DNA from: Kitagawia praeruptora
Taxonomy: Eukaryota > Streptophyta > Magnoliopsida > Apiales > Apiaceae
Direction of reading: 5' to 3'
Assembly (NCBI GenBank): GCA_037693485.1
Contig: CM075348.1
Coordinates: 124,197,609-124,261,608 of the forward strand
Length of the DNA: 64,000 nt
The notes below the pieces were generated by a model. The model made no database searches and was not told where the DNA came from. It was given only the letters and a program-made list of their open reading frames with translations. Positions 12,063-22,687 of the stretch are shown here, piece after piece. The position numbers were made by a program, and so were the translations under genes. Every line of letters begins with the position of its first letter. Within the stretch, counting starts at the first letter, position 1.

Positions 12063-12602
12063 TCCTTCTACCGGTAGTAAAAATGGACGGGTACGGAGGA
12101 CGACTGATCATCGTGCCTCACGTATTCGGCAACAGTGAAAACCCCCACGATTATTGAACAAAGAATCAACGATAAAGTCAGATTGGTATACTGAAAAGGT
12201 AAAATTATATGAGACGATGGAATTATTGTTATAGACGAAGAGAAACTGATTTTATATTAATTTATAAAAATTGGTGCATAAGAAGGAAATGAGAAGATGA
12301 TAGTGAGAGATTTAAGTAAGTATTCATATTATCTTGAAATATTACACTGAAAGGATATATTGATGGTTATATTATTTAAGAAGAGAAACTGATACTGTAT
12401 TATCCTAAATTTCTTTCTTCTAGTAGTAAGTGGATGATGTATTATTAAATAAGAATTACATTCTTCCTTAAAGTTTATAATTGATTACCGCTTACATATG
12501 TATATACATGTATACTTGGTTACATTTTAAATTCTAGTTTACAATATTATCTTGCTGAGCTATTATAGCTCACTCTTGCTACTTATCTATATACAGCTAG
12601 GT

Positions 12603-12743
12603 ATGCCAATACTACGCAGAACGCCCCGCAAGAGGGTAAGGGAAAGGCGACCTTCTGAGGGCACGTTAGCATCGATTCCGGAGGTAGTGATGAGGCAGAC
12701 GGGTTTTGGGGGCTTATGTATAAATAAGTATGAAGACATGTAA
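12603..12743 (+). CDS. Short basic ORF inside Tekay-like 5' LTR
   Basis: The 46 codons start MPILRRTPRKRVRERRPSEG, very basic, and are kept open in both LTR copies. The ORF starts 430 bases before the LTR end, so if transcription begins upstream in the LTR it is the first substantial ORF of the RNA leader. A splice-acceptor-like TATACAG lies just upstream, similar to the TATACAG before gag MPPKRN. It could be an upstream ORF, a first coding exon or chance; no homology is known to me. Confidence 0.3.
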   Translation: MPILRRTPRKRVRERRPSEGTLASIPEVVMRQTGFGGLCINKYEDM

Positions 12744-13036
12744 TAAACTTTTGGTTGTTGAAACGCTTCATGTCGAAGTGTTATTCAACAATGTACTTAA
12801 GTATGATCCTGGTTTGTAATAACTCTCTTAACTATCAACTCTAAACTTTTGTTATGGTAAATGTTGTTCTTTGAGCATATGACTAGTGTGTATGTGTGTA
12901 TTAGTGTGGGGTCAATTGATTAAGCATTTAATGTTATATTTAAAAAAAAAAAGACCCAAGGGATATTGATATTGAATGGAAATTGGTCCGCGTGATGGCC
13001 CAGATTTATGACCCCGGATTTGGGGCTGTCACAGTT

Positions 13037-13048
13037 TGGTATCAGAGC
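13037..13048 (+). other. Primer binding site, initiator tRNA-Met (Tekay-like)
   Basis: TGGTATCAGAGC, the perfect complement of the plant initiator tRNA-Met 3' end, begins three bases after the LTR end. Confidence 0.92.
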
Positions 13049-13228
13049 TAAGAGTCATAATGCTCAGGAACAAGAGTGATAATAATAAATGTATCAGTTA
13101 TAACATAAATTGTGAACTTCCATCAAGTTCAGGGGTGGTATATCGCAGGTAGTATTTATTTTAAGCATATAATATAATTTTATAGACCGTTACTAATAGA
13201 ATTTTATGTTTTATTATAGGGAGCGGAG

Positions 13229-14164
13229 ATGTGTGAGCCGGGTCAGGACCCCCAGTGGCTAGGACTACCCGAGCAGGAGATTAGAGACTTGTTGCTGGTA
13301 GGTGTAGAGGTTCCAGAGTATGCTATCACTGACCTCAAGAGGAGAGTTCGCGCAGAGGCCATAGAGAGACACGAGATCAGAGTGAGACTTGAGGAGGCAG
13401 AGGAGCGCAGGCAGAGGGATGCTGTGGCCATAGTGCCATACACTGGTAGACCATATGTAGGACCTGATGGGGCCGGACCTTCTCAGGTGCAGTCGGATAT
13501 TCCTGAGGAGGAGATGCCCTTGCGTAAGAGGCCTAGGTTATCTGTTATACCTGAGGAGCCGATTGAGTGGAGGGACATTCACATGACTCCTACTCCTGTT
13601 CCACCTATCCCAGTGCCATCACCAGTTCCATCTCCTCTACCTAGCCCTGACCCTTTTGAGGACCCAGTTGAGCAGTTCACTCCACCGGGACACTTTATCT
13701 TGTTAGAGGATGAGTTGGAGGAGGACCCTTCCGAGGATGCGGACACGGAGCCAGTTCCTCCATCCCCACCATTTGCACCTCCACCACCACCACCAGTGGA
13801 TGCACCCCCACTTGTAGATGTACCTCCCCCAGTTGCTATGCCACCTCAGGAGGCACCTATATTTCCAGCTGGTCAGTTGCCAACTATTCTCTTGTCAGAG
13901 TACTTTGTCCTACAGGGACAGCTGGAGGAGTCCCGTCGGACTATAGATACACTTGTACAGAGGTTAGACAGAGCGAGAGGAGGAGGAGGTGTGATACCAG
14001 ATGGGTTGTCTTTGGGCATAGTTAGTATCGAGCTGCGGGCACTCGGTGATATTAGGGGGATGTTGGGAGACAGAGGGGATCCAGTATGGAGGGCTCAGAT
14101 AGTTGATGTAATCACCACTATGGTAGTGCAGATCAGAGACGTTATCAGGGCGTCGTTACCATGA
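13229..14164 (+). CDS. Proline-rich additional ORF upstream of gag, unknown function
   Basis: The intact 311-codon ORF lies between the primer site and gag. Residues about 36-66 are a charged helix likely to form a coiled coil. Residues 99-104 are RKRPRL, a possible nuclear localisation signal. Residues 115-210 are a proline-rich tract with repeated P-V-P-S-P and PPPP words and acidic patches. Residues about 222-250 form another helix, followed by a Gly run and a hydrophobic C-terminal helix. There is no zinc knuckle, protease or transmembrane segment. It is more GC-rich than the AT-rich flanks and uninterrupted although the gag after it has a stop. Canonical Tekay elements as I know them have no such ORF. 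A GT/AG pair (GTAGTAT at 13149, TTATAG before 13221) could make a short leader intron. Function unknown. Confidence 0.7.
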   Translation: MCEPGQDPQWLGLPEQEIRDLLLVGVEVPEYAITDLKRRVRAEAIERHEIRVRLEEAEERRQRDAVAIVPYTGRPYVGPDGAGPSQVQSDIPEEEMPLRKRPRLSVIPEEPIEWRDIHMTPTPVPPIPVPSPVPSPLPSPDPFEDPVEQFTPPGHFILLEDELEEDPSEDADTEPVPPSPPFAPPPPPPVDAPPLVDVPPPVAMPPQEAPIFPAGQLPTILLSEYFVLQGQLEESRRTIDTLVQRLDRARGGGGVIPDGLSLGIVSIELRALGDIRGMLGDRGDPVWRAQIVDVITTMVVQIRDVIRASLP

Positions 14165-14675
14165 TTAGGAGTAGTAGTCTTGGATACTAATCAGACTAGT
14201 CATCTTGTGGATGTCATTTTGGGGATTAGGTTAGTTGTTTACTGCCTTAATCCCAGTCTGATTAGAGGACAACTAGTAGTGCTTTTGTTATAGCGAGTTA
14301 GTATGTACGGTTATGCTTTTGGGGTTTCGAACCTTGTACTTTATGATGTATGATATTAGTAGTAAAAGACGTTGTACCCAAGTTGTAAAATATTTATGTA
14401 AATTAATGAAGTTTATGTATTTTGCCTAATTTTATCATATTTTGATACTAAGTGTTGAGATTCGAAATTATTAATGTATGACAGGTAATTGACTTAAATG
14501 AAAAGGTTATTATGCTAAAAGTGATAAGTTTATTTAATGAGGTAGTATTATAACTAGATATTAACTGTGATGTATAAATAAGTTAACTAATGACATAGTT
14601 GTGCATATATGGAAATGATGTATATTGTACCCTAATTTTGGGTGATTAATGAAGAATATTGTTATATACAGAATC

Positions 14676-15968
14676 ATGCCGCCTAAGCGTAATAATAGAA
14701 TGAATGCAAGGGAAAATGAGAGAGAGGAAGGAAGTCATAATAGGCAGGGTGAAAATGCTCATAACGAACAAGATCATGAGGAAGAAGAAGATGAATCAAC
14801 TGGTCAACAGGGAAATCAGGGTGGTGACCCTTTTAACCAATTTATGGAACTTTTGAGGCAGAATTTAGCTAATCCAAAGAATCCGCAACAACCACCTGTT
14901 CTTCCCAACCAGGCAGCTAACTCTTTTCGTGCTTTTAAGTCATTAAAACCCCCAGAGTTTGAGGGAACTGTTAACCCAGTAGTAGCCAGAGCCTGGTTAA
15001 AAGAGATGGAAAAAGCTTTTGAGATACTGAGGATAGATGAAGACCAGAAAACAGTTTTTGCAGCCTATCTCTTAAAGGGAGAGGCAAATTACTGGTGGGA
15101 AACTAAAAAGAATCTAGAAGGAGCGGGATTGATAACCTGGGAGCGTTTCACTAGGGTGTTCTTAGAAAAGTATTCCCCTAGGTACCTGGAGAACCAAATG
15201 GAAATAAAGTTTCTAGAGTTAAAACAGGAAAATCTATCAGTGGCCGAGTATGAGACTAAATTTACAGAACTGTCTAGGTTTGTTCCTGAATTTGTGCGTA
15301 CGGAAGAACAAAGAGCAAAAAGGTTCCAACAAGGATTGAAACCATGGCTACGGACAAGAGTGGCACCATTTGAGTTGACGGAGTATGCTGCGGTAGTTCA
15401 GAAGGCATCTATTATCGAAGCTGAGAGTGAATAGACTCAAGTAGGACGAGAGAATAAGAAAAGGAAATTTGAGGGTCAGAAGGGAGGTTCAAGTGAGGCA
15501 AGCTACTTTAACAAATTTGGTAAAGGACAAAAACCCCAGTTTGGAGGAAAGTCAGGGAATAATAAGACTACCAGTGAGACTGTGAATCAGGGTGGTAGAT
15601 CCACAGGAACCTTACAGGCTAATCAATCTCGAACACCATTTCCAGACTGTAACACGTGTGGTAGGAAGCATACGGGAGTGTGTAGAGCGTTAGAAATAAA
15701 CTGCTTTAACTGTGGACAAAAAGGACACTACCTTAGCCAGTGCCCATCGGCTAATACCAATCCTAAGAGGGACGTCAAGTGTTACCAGTGTGGGAAACTA
15801 GGACACATTGCCAGAGATTGCCGTTCCGGGGGATCATCCGTGCCAGAACAGAGTGTGACTGCTTCAAACAGGCCTACTGCTAGAGTGTATAACATGACTT
15901 TAGGAGAGGCATTGAGAAAGCCGGATACAGATGCAGGTGAACATTTTCTTTTAGTATTTAAATTTTAG
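14676..15968 (+). pseudogene. Tekay-like gag with two CCHC knuckles and one nonsense codon
   Basis: The likely start is MPPKRNNRMN at 14676, since lineage gags start with MPP; an upstream in-frame ATG at 14649 adds nine residues. Residues about 80-240 hold the retrotransposon gag domain: FRAFKSLKPPEFEG, AWLKEMEKAFEI, YLLKGEANYWWE, WERFTRVFLEKYSPRYL and ELSRFVPEFV. A TAG at 15432-15434 interrupts the frame, which then continues with a basic linker, a Cys/His sequence CNTCGRKHTGVC and two knuckles, CFNCGQKGHYLSQC and CYQCGKLGHIARDC. It ends at 15968 soon after GEAL, where protease should start. Gag builds the particle and binds RNA. Only one base change separates it from an open 430-codon gag. 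Confidence 0.9.
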
Positions 15969-16494
15969 TGTAAATGTTTGGTTAGGAATTAATGTGGTCA
16001 ATGAATGGTATAGGTAGGTTGACAATCTAGATAAGGAAAATCAGTATCTGTTAGGGGTTAGAAATTCTATGAAAAGGAGAATAATAGTATTTTGGGGGTA
16101 AACCACAGACTTGTTTACATACGAACAGGATATATATATTATAGGTAATATTTTCTTACAATTGTTTCAAAGAATCTTATTTTAGTCGGATTTCTGGAAG
16201 ATTTTACAGAGACAAGATATAATAAGAGCGAAGTATGTATATTTTATGTCATGATAGAGATCAACATAGGGATAAACCATAAGTGAGATACACTACCATT
16301 CAGGAGAGGCCAATGTGGTGGCCGATACCCATAACTAAAAGAGGGATGTTGATGAATGACAAGCAAGTTTATGTTGGTGTAATTTTGCGCAAACAAGATA
16401 GAGATATTATGAAGGAAAAAGGATGGAGAAAGTGGTATAGAAGTTATAAGGTGTAGATGAAAAGATATCTATGACGTGATTCCGGGACGGAATC
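15969..16494 (+). pseudogene. Deleted pol region with RNase H scrap
   Basis: About 500 bases replace the roughly 3.5 kb of pol expected here. The only recognisable piece is 16288-16335, which reads EIHYHSGEANVVAD, the end of a Ty3 RNase H domain. Everything from protease through most of RNase H, and integrase, is missing. The rest is AT-rich without ORFs. Confidence 0.65.
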
Positions 16495-16512
16495 CTTTTA
16501 AGGGGGGAAGGA
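16495..16512 (+). other. Polypurine tract of the Tekay-like element
   Basis: TTTTAAGGGGGGAAGGA lies directly before the 3' LTR. The LARD-like element at 52788 has almost the same tract, supporting common ancestry. Confidence 0.88.
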
Positions 16513-19500
16513 TGTAATAACCCTAACTTCAGTAATGCTACAGTGGTCACATGAATAGTAAATTTCGAGGATTTAGTGAAATGGTATATAAGTACTCCAT
16601 AATGGAAACGGAAAATGAGTAAAAAGAAACCATATCAGTGTTGTACATTGAAAATAAGTGACTCGAAATGACGATAGATTCCAGAAATTCCTGAACACGG
16701 ATTTTGAGGATTTTGATTTAAAATAAGCTTCTATTAGATGTTAAGGAGCATGGAAACATTATAAGAATTATATATTGAGGGATTAGTGAATTTAGATTTG
16801 AGCCAGGAGATTATTAAGTTAAGAGAATACCAATGGAAATTGGATTGTTAAATGATTTCAAAACCACTGAGATAATGAGGTACATTCGAAACGAACCACA
16901 ATTAGATGAGTATGGAAACCAAGCAACCAAGATTAGTAGTATAACAAGGATACATCCCACATTATTATTATCCAAGATTATTAGCATAATACTTAGAAAA
17001 TCAAGAAAAAGAGAATTATGAGGTCATGTAAATGATGTCATTTTCCACTAAACCAAAATTAAGGGTAGATTAGTCTTTTAACGTATAGATTTTTTACCAA
17101 GCTTCTAAGACAAGCTAGAACTTACAAGATTAACACAAGATTAGATCAAAGAAAGCAAAAGCAACCTCTCCCCCATCCATTTAGCAACATTCGGCCAAAG
17201 TAGAAAAAAAAAAGAAAGAAAGAAAAAAAATAAAAATCAAAACTCAAGTTCTAGCCAACAAGAAATCAAGAGAAAAATCATGGAGCATCTTGGAGGATAG
17301 ATCAAGACTAGCACAAAGTTTCATAGCCATCCACCATCATTTAGCAAGGTAATAAAATCATAGAAGTTGAAGATGAATAGTGATGAATAGTGTTTTCTAA
17401 GAAACTAACTTGATTTTCATGGTTCTTTTAGTGGATTCAAGCTAGTATAAGGTTGATTAAGGATATATCAAGGATTGTTAAGGGTTATCAAAGCTTCAAG
17501 AAGGTATAATCATGCTTGTTCTTTTATATTTATGATGGATATTGATGTAGTAGTGGTTAAGTAGTATAAATGTCATGATTATGATGTTATAAGTGTTTGT
17601 AAGTGATTAAAGTTGATTTTGGAAGGAGTTTGGGATTGTAACCATGGCTGGTAATGAAGACCACATGGTGTAGGTGATGAATATTGTGTTTGATGATTGA
17701 TTTGGAGGAGTTTGATTTTTGGAAAGTATGAAATTATAGCCGTTATAATGCCCGATTTTTGTTAGGACGAAATCTGCCCTGTTTTGTGACCCCTGTATTC
17801 GTACGGTACCTCACTGCCTAGGTTACCAATTGACCATGAAATGATAGAGCTTAGTTCGTAGATCGTTTTGATATAAGGTGCGTTAAAATCTGATGAACGG
17901 TTTAGGAGAAAAGTCAGTTTTAGTGAAAGACGTTCGATAACCGAGAAAACGTAATTGTATCAACTTTGAGGCTAAAGTTACCATACTTAGACATTTTTAT
18001 AAGTCACGAAATTTTGGGATAGTGTAGTAGGGTGGCCAGAGGACCCTTGACAGTTGACCTTATATTAAAATTTATAAGAAATTTTACAGTCGAGTGTGGT
18101 CGTTAGGTGAAATGGTGACAAACACTGAAACTTCGATTGAGCTTATAAATGGTTAAGTCCTTGAACCTTTGGGGTAATAATAATACGTTAAACATATGTT
18201 GAAGTGTAAAGGGTTTTGTTATACAAGAGGGTAGTGAGTAAGAGATGTGGTATTCTAATGACGGTCCTTTTGTGTTTATAGAAATTCCGGAGGAGGGACC
18301 AACCATACTGTCAGGATACAGAAACCGAGGCAAGATCCTTCTATCCCTACTTTAAAAATTATTTATCTTCGGAATAATAATGATATCATGGAATATTTAT
18401 GTATATGTGATGCTTTTTTTGCTATATTGCAAAGAATATATTATCTTGATTGTGGGAAGTTAAAGAGAGATGGATATGTTTTCTGAAATATGAATATAGA
18501 GATGATTACGAATGGAGCGAATATGCTCCAGGGTAAAAGAGATATGAAAGAGAATGGTATCAGTTGTTATCTAGGGTTATATGGTTTATAATGCTATATT
18601 ATAAATATTCTTTTTAGTGTTAGTGGTTGAATAAATATTATTTGATTATTAATTACTACTCTTAAAATAGACGGAAAGGTTTTACGAATATAAAAGCATA
18701 ATTGAATTCTTAAATATAAAAGAGATATCTGAATCATAATCAAAGTGTTATGTTATATATATATTTTATAGAAATAAGGTGCGAGAATGGAAGTGATATA
18801 CGGGAATGGAAATGTGAAATGGTGTTGATAAATTGAATAATGATTTTATAAAAAGGGGGATTAGCAACAAACTTGCATAAGAGGCTGTGTCAGGGCTGTG
18901 TGCGACATAGTCTAGCATTCATTATATGATTCGGCACGAAGATGCCAAGGGAGGATGTTAGCAGGTGGCCTTCCTCCGGGAGGATGTTAGCAGGTGGCCT
19001 TCCTCCAGGGATGATGTTAGCAGGTGGCCTTCATTACTTCTACCGGTAGTAAAAATGGACGGGTACGGAGGACGACTGATCATCGTGCCTCACGTATTCG
19101 GCAACAGTGAAAACCCCCACGATTATTGAACAAAGAATCAATGATAAAGTCAGATTGGTATACTGAAAAGGTAAAATGATATGAGATGATGGAATTATTG
19201 TTATAGACGAAGAGAAACTGATTTTATATTAATTTATAAAAATTGGTGCATAAGAAGGAAATGAGAAGATGATAGTGAGAGATTTAAGTAAGTATTCATA
19301 TTATCTTGAAATATTACACTGAAAGGATATATTGATGGTTATATTATTTAAGAAGAGAAACTGATACTGTATTATCCTAAATTTCTTTCTTCTAGTAGTA
19401 AGTGGATGATGTATTATTAAATAAGAATTACATTCTTCCTTAAAGTTTATAATTGGTTACCGCTTACATATGTATATACATGTATACTTGGTTACATTTT

Positions 19501-20007
19501 AAATTCTAGTTTACAATATTATCTTGCTGAGCTATTATAGCTCACTCTTGCTACTTATCTATATACAGCTAGGTATGCCAATACTACGCAGAACGCCCCG
19601 TAAGAGGGTAAGGGAAAGGCGGCCTTCTGAGGGCACGTTAGCATCGATTCCGGAGGTAGTGATGAGGCAGACGGGTTCTGAGGGCTTATGTATAAATAAG
19701 TATGAAGACATGTAATAAACTTTTGGTTGTTGAAACGCTTCATGTCGAAGTGTTATTCAACAATGTACTTAAGTATGATCCTGGTTTGTAATAACTCTCT
19801 TAACTATCAACTCTAAACTTTTGTTATGGTAAATGTTGTTCTTTGAGCATATGACTGGTGTGTGTGTGTGTATTAGTGTGGGGTCAATTGATTAAGCATT
19901 TAATGTTATATTTTTTTTAAAAAAAAAGACCCAAGGGATATTGATATTGAATGGAAATTGGTCCGTGATGGCCCAGATTTATGACCTCGGATTTGGGGCC
20001 TGTCACA
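16513..20007 (+). repeat. 3' LTR of the Tekay-like element
   Basis: This 3495-bp LTR is nearly identical to 9527-13033. It differs by scattered substitutions and small indels, for example a 10-base AATTCGAAAT-type loss near 18070 and variation in an A/T run near 19912. It contains the same triple repeat at 18951-19034 and the same short basic ORF at 19575-19715. Confidence 0.94.
18951..19034 (+). repeat. Three-copy 29-30 bp tandem repeat in 3' LTR
   Basis: Same unit as 11979-12062, copies starting at 18954, 18983 and 19013. Confidence 0.9.
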
Positions 20008-21907
20008 TTGTCACATTTCCACTTTCATCTATTTTGTTTCTGAAGACCCATTTTGTCTCAATGACTGATTTTCCTTTTGGCCTTGGAACCAGCTTCCAAA
20101 CCTTGTTTCTTTCAAACTGATTGAGCTCTTCCTGCATGGCCATCACCCAATCAGAATCCAACAATGCTTCTTCAACTATTTTTGGTTCCATTTGAGATAA
20201 GAAACATGAGAACATGCTGTCAGCAGAGATATTCCTCCTTGTCTTTACACCAGTAGTGGGATCTCCAATAATTAGATTACTGGTATGATCTCTGTTCCAC
20301 TTGGTTGATTGAGGCAAGCTTCTTGTTTGATCAGATTGACTTTCATCAGTATGAGGATTTGACTCTCCACCATTTTCATTGTTCTGCTCATTTAACTCAA
20401 TTTCTCCAGTTTCACAGTCTTGTAGATTGATGCCTGATATTGTCTGTGATTGAGTTGAGGATTGATTTAAATCATGAGTATTGATGGTTTCTTTCTCATA
20501 TCCCATTGATTGAGTGAGACTAGGTTCTTCATCAACACATTCTTCTATTTCCAAGTATCCTTGATTCTCAAATCTGAAGGGTTGCATTTGACCATCCTCA
20601 TGTAACCCTGGAAACTTGGTTTCATCAAATGTGACATTAACACTTTCTTCAATTGTCTTGTGCTCCATGATATAGACTCTGTAGGCAGTCCTTTCTATCC
20701 CATATCCCATGAAAATGCCTTCATATGCTTTAGTATCAAACTTGCCTTTTCTTTCAAGGTTGTCTTTCATTAAGAAACACTTGCTTCCAAAAACATGAAA
20801 GTACTTGACAGTTGGTTTCTTTCCTGTCAAAAGATAGTAAGGAGTATAACCATGAGCCTTGTTGATTAGTGTTCTGTTCTGTGTGTAACAAGCAGTGTTG
20901 ATGGCTTCTGCCCAGAAATATGTTGGTAATTTAGCATTGTTCAACATAGTCCTAGCAGCTTCAATGAGTGTTCTGTTTTTCCTTTCCACAACTCCATTTT
21001 GCTGTGGAGTCCTTGCAGCAGAGAATTGTTGAACAATCCCTTGATCTTTGCAGAAGTTTCCAAGTGTAACATTTCTGAACTCAATTCCATTGTCACTTCT
21101 TAGAAATTGAACTTTTGCTCCAGGGGTCCTATCAAGTACCCTTATGTGATCAATGATTTCTTGAGCAACTTCATCTTTTGATTCTAAAAATTTCACCCAA
21201 GAGTATCTAGAATGGTCATCTATCATGACCAGTGCATATCTTTTTCTCGATAGTGATTGAACATTCACTGGTCCAAAAAGATCCATGTGAATCAACTTGA
21301 GTGCTTCAGTGTTGGTGTTGACTTGTTTTGATTTATGCATTGCTTTCCTTAGTTTTCCCATTTGACAATCCTCACACAGTCCTTCTTGACAGAATTCCTG
21401 TTGAGGCAGTCCTCTCACTAATTCCTTTTTCATTAGCATGTTCATTGTTTTGAAGTTGAGATGGGAAAGCTTCTTGTGCCAAAGCATGCTATCTCCAACA
21501 CTTGCTTTGCTGTAGAAGCAAAATATTCTTTCCTCATTTGTTGAGTTTAAGTCTACAATAAATAGGCTTCCTTTCCTAACTCCTTTCAGAGACAGGCTTC
21601 TATCCTTTTTGTGATAGATTGTGCATTCCATCATGCCAAAGTTGACATTGAATCCCTTGTTAGTGAATTGACTGACACTAAGCAGATTATGCTTCAAACC
21701 TTCCACAAGAGATATTTTTTCAATGACAACATTTCCAGCTTTTAAGCAGCCGTATCCCACAGTGTAACCTTTGCTATTATCTCCAAAGGTTATTGTTGGG
21801 CCAGCCTTCTCAACATATTTTGATAGCAGGGATATATCACCAGTCATGTGTTTGGAACATCCACTGTCGATTATCCACATGACCTGTTTACCTTTCTTTC
21901 CCTGCAA
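20008..21907 (-). pseudogene. Copia protease-integrase-RT start (minus-strand Sirevirus)
   Basis: About 630 open codons on the minus strand. In order: protease with IIDSGCSKHMTGD (catalytic Asp in the first 20 residues); GAG-pre-integrase with the zinc residues HKKLSHLN and GLCEDCQMGK; the integrase core with D in IHMDLFGPV, D in RSDNGIEFRN and E in NGVVERKNRTLIE, all three acidic residues present; an acidic variable linker; and the RT start [20 protein letters not shown]. It is cut at 20008 by the Tekay-like insertion. No internal stop is visible, so this segment was probably intact at the time of insertion. An in-frame TAA (21920-21922) separates it from the linker. Confidence 0.9.
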
Positions 21908-22687
21908 AACAGATAGAGTTTAATTTGCATTTGGTACCCAAGTCTTGTTGGGTCCTGCAGACTCAGTATCATTAGAAACTTTATCAATGTTTAAAACAAT
22001 ATCATCAGAAGATGGTTCATTGACTTCCTTTATTACCCACTTAGTTTTAGAAATAGGCTTAATCTCTTTCTTAGTGAGAACAGTCTTCTCACTATTTTTA
22101 GTGGATTTAGAAGTCTTTGCAGTTTGCATATAAGAACATGTTTCAGTAGATGAAATTTTCAGATTAAAGCATGTACTCATGGCGGTAATTTTGCATGGCA
22201 TACAATTAATGTTATTACAGACAACCATTGTTCTTTGCATAATGGGGGGTTCTATGTAAGTTCCCTTTCAACTCTGTTGCATTAGGTATGCTACTAGTTG
22301 TTTTCTTATAAACATAAGTTAAATGCTGTGAAAAGCCACAGTTATTGCAAAGTTTCCTGGGTGCCTGCTTAACATACGCATAATTATTCTTTTTATCAAT
22401 GCCTAGCTTACCATTTCTGTTCTTAGTCTTGGAGACAATTGTCTTGACAGTATGTTCAGAAGGTACTGTCGAGCTATTTTTGACAGCACCTTTTGTACTT
22501 GCTGTCTTGACAGTAGGTTTGAATGTTACTGTCTTGGGTGCCTTCTTTACAGTATCTTTGAAAGTTACTGTCTCATCCTTTGTGACAGTATCTTTTGAAC
22601 ACTTGGTCGGGCTGCTAGATAAAGTTCTGTCATGGGAATTTTAACAGAATCTTTTTCTTCTTTAGACACACTGTCAGCCCTCTCATC
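21908..22687 (-). pseudogene. Gag-pol linker of the minus-strand Sirevirus
   Basis: The frame is the same as gag and pol but with stops after gag (22688-22690) and at 21920-21922. The readable part (22240-21923) includes Cys-rich NNINCMPCKITAMSTCFNL and ends TWVPNAN-stop. The plus-strand Sirevirus has the same architecture. Upstream (22440-22600) the coding sense repeats TVT/TVK words because the DNA repeats GACAGTA. Role unknown. Confidence 0.65.
22440..22680 (-). repeat. ACTGTC/GACAGTA word cluster in gag-pol linker
   Basis: At least eight occurrences of ACTGTC or its complement GACAGT lie within 240 bases (for example TTGACAGTATG near 22445, TTACTGTC near 22530 and 22566, GTGACAGTATC near 22583). 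The same word is dense in this element's LTR (25170-25560). Confidence 0.6.

Larger units (their letters stand above)
9527..13033 (+). repeat. 5' LTR of the Tekay-like element
   Basis: This 3507-bp LTR begins TGTAATAACCC and ends GGGGCTGTCACA. It carries the 29-30-bp triple repeat at 11979-12062 and a short basic ORF near its 3' end. Other small ORFs in it show no domain. Confidence 0.94.
9527..20007 (+). mobile_element. Tekay/Del-like Ty3 LTR element with gag and an extra ORF, no pol
   Basis: The 10,481-bp element has 3.5-kb LTRs (9527-13033 and 16513-20007) and a perfect 5-bp duplication TTGTC (9522-9526 and 20008-20012). LTR termini are TGTAATAACC and TGTCACA. The 3.5-kb interior holds an initiator-Met primer site, a 311-codon proline-rich ORF, a gag with two CCHC knuckles (one nonsense codon), a scrap of RNase H and a polypurine tract. 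RT and integrase are missing. The LTRs are nearly identical, so a non-autonomous copy moved recently. Gag and primer site point to the Tekay/Del chromovirus side of Ty3 elements; I assign the lineage from gag similarity and LTR style only. Confidence 0.9.

Noticed and set aside
13037..13048. TGGTATCAGAGC as part of a tRNA gene (also at 28745 and 49046)
   Set aside because: Only the 12-base complement of the initiator tRNA end is present next to LTR ends; it is a primer binding site, no cloverleaf follows.
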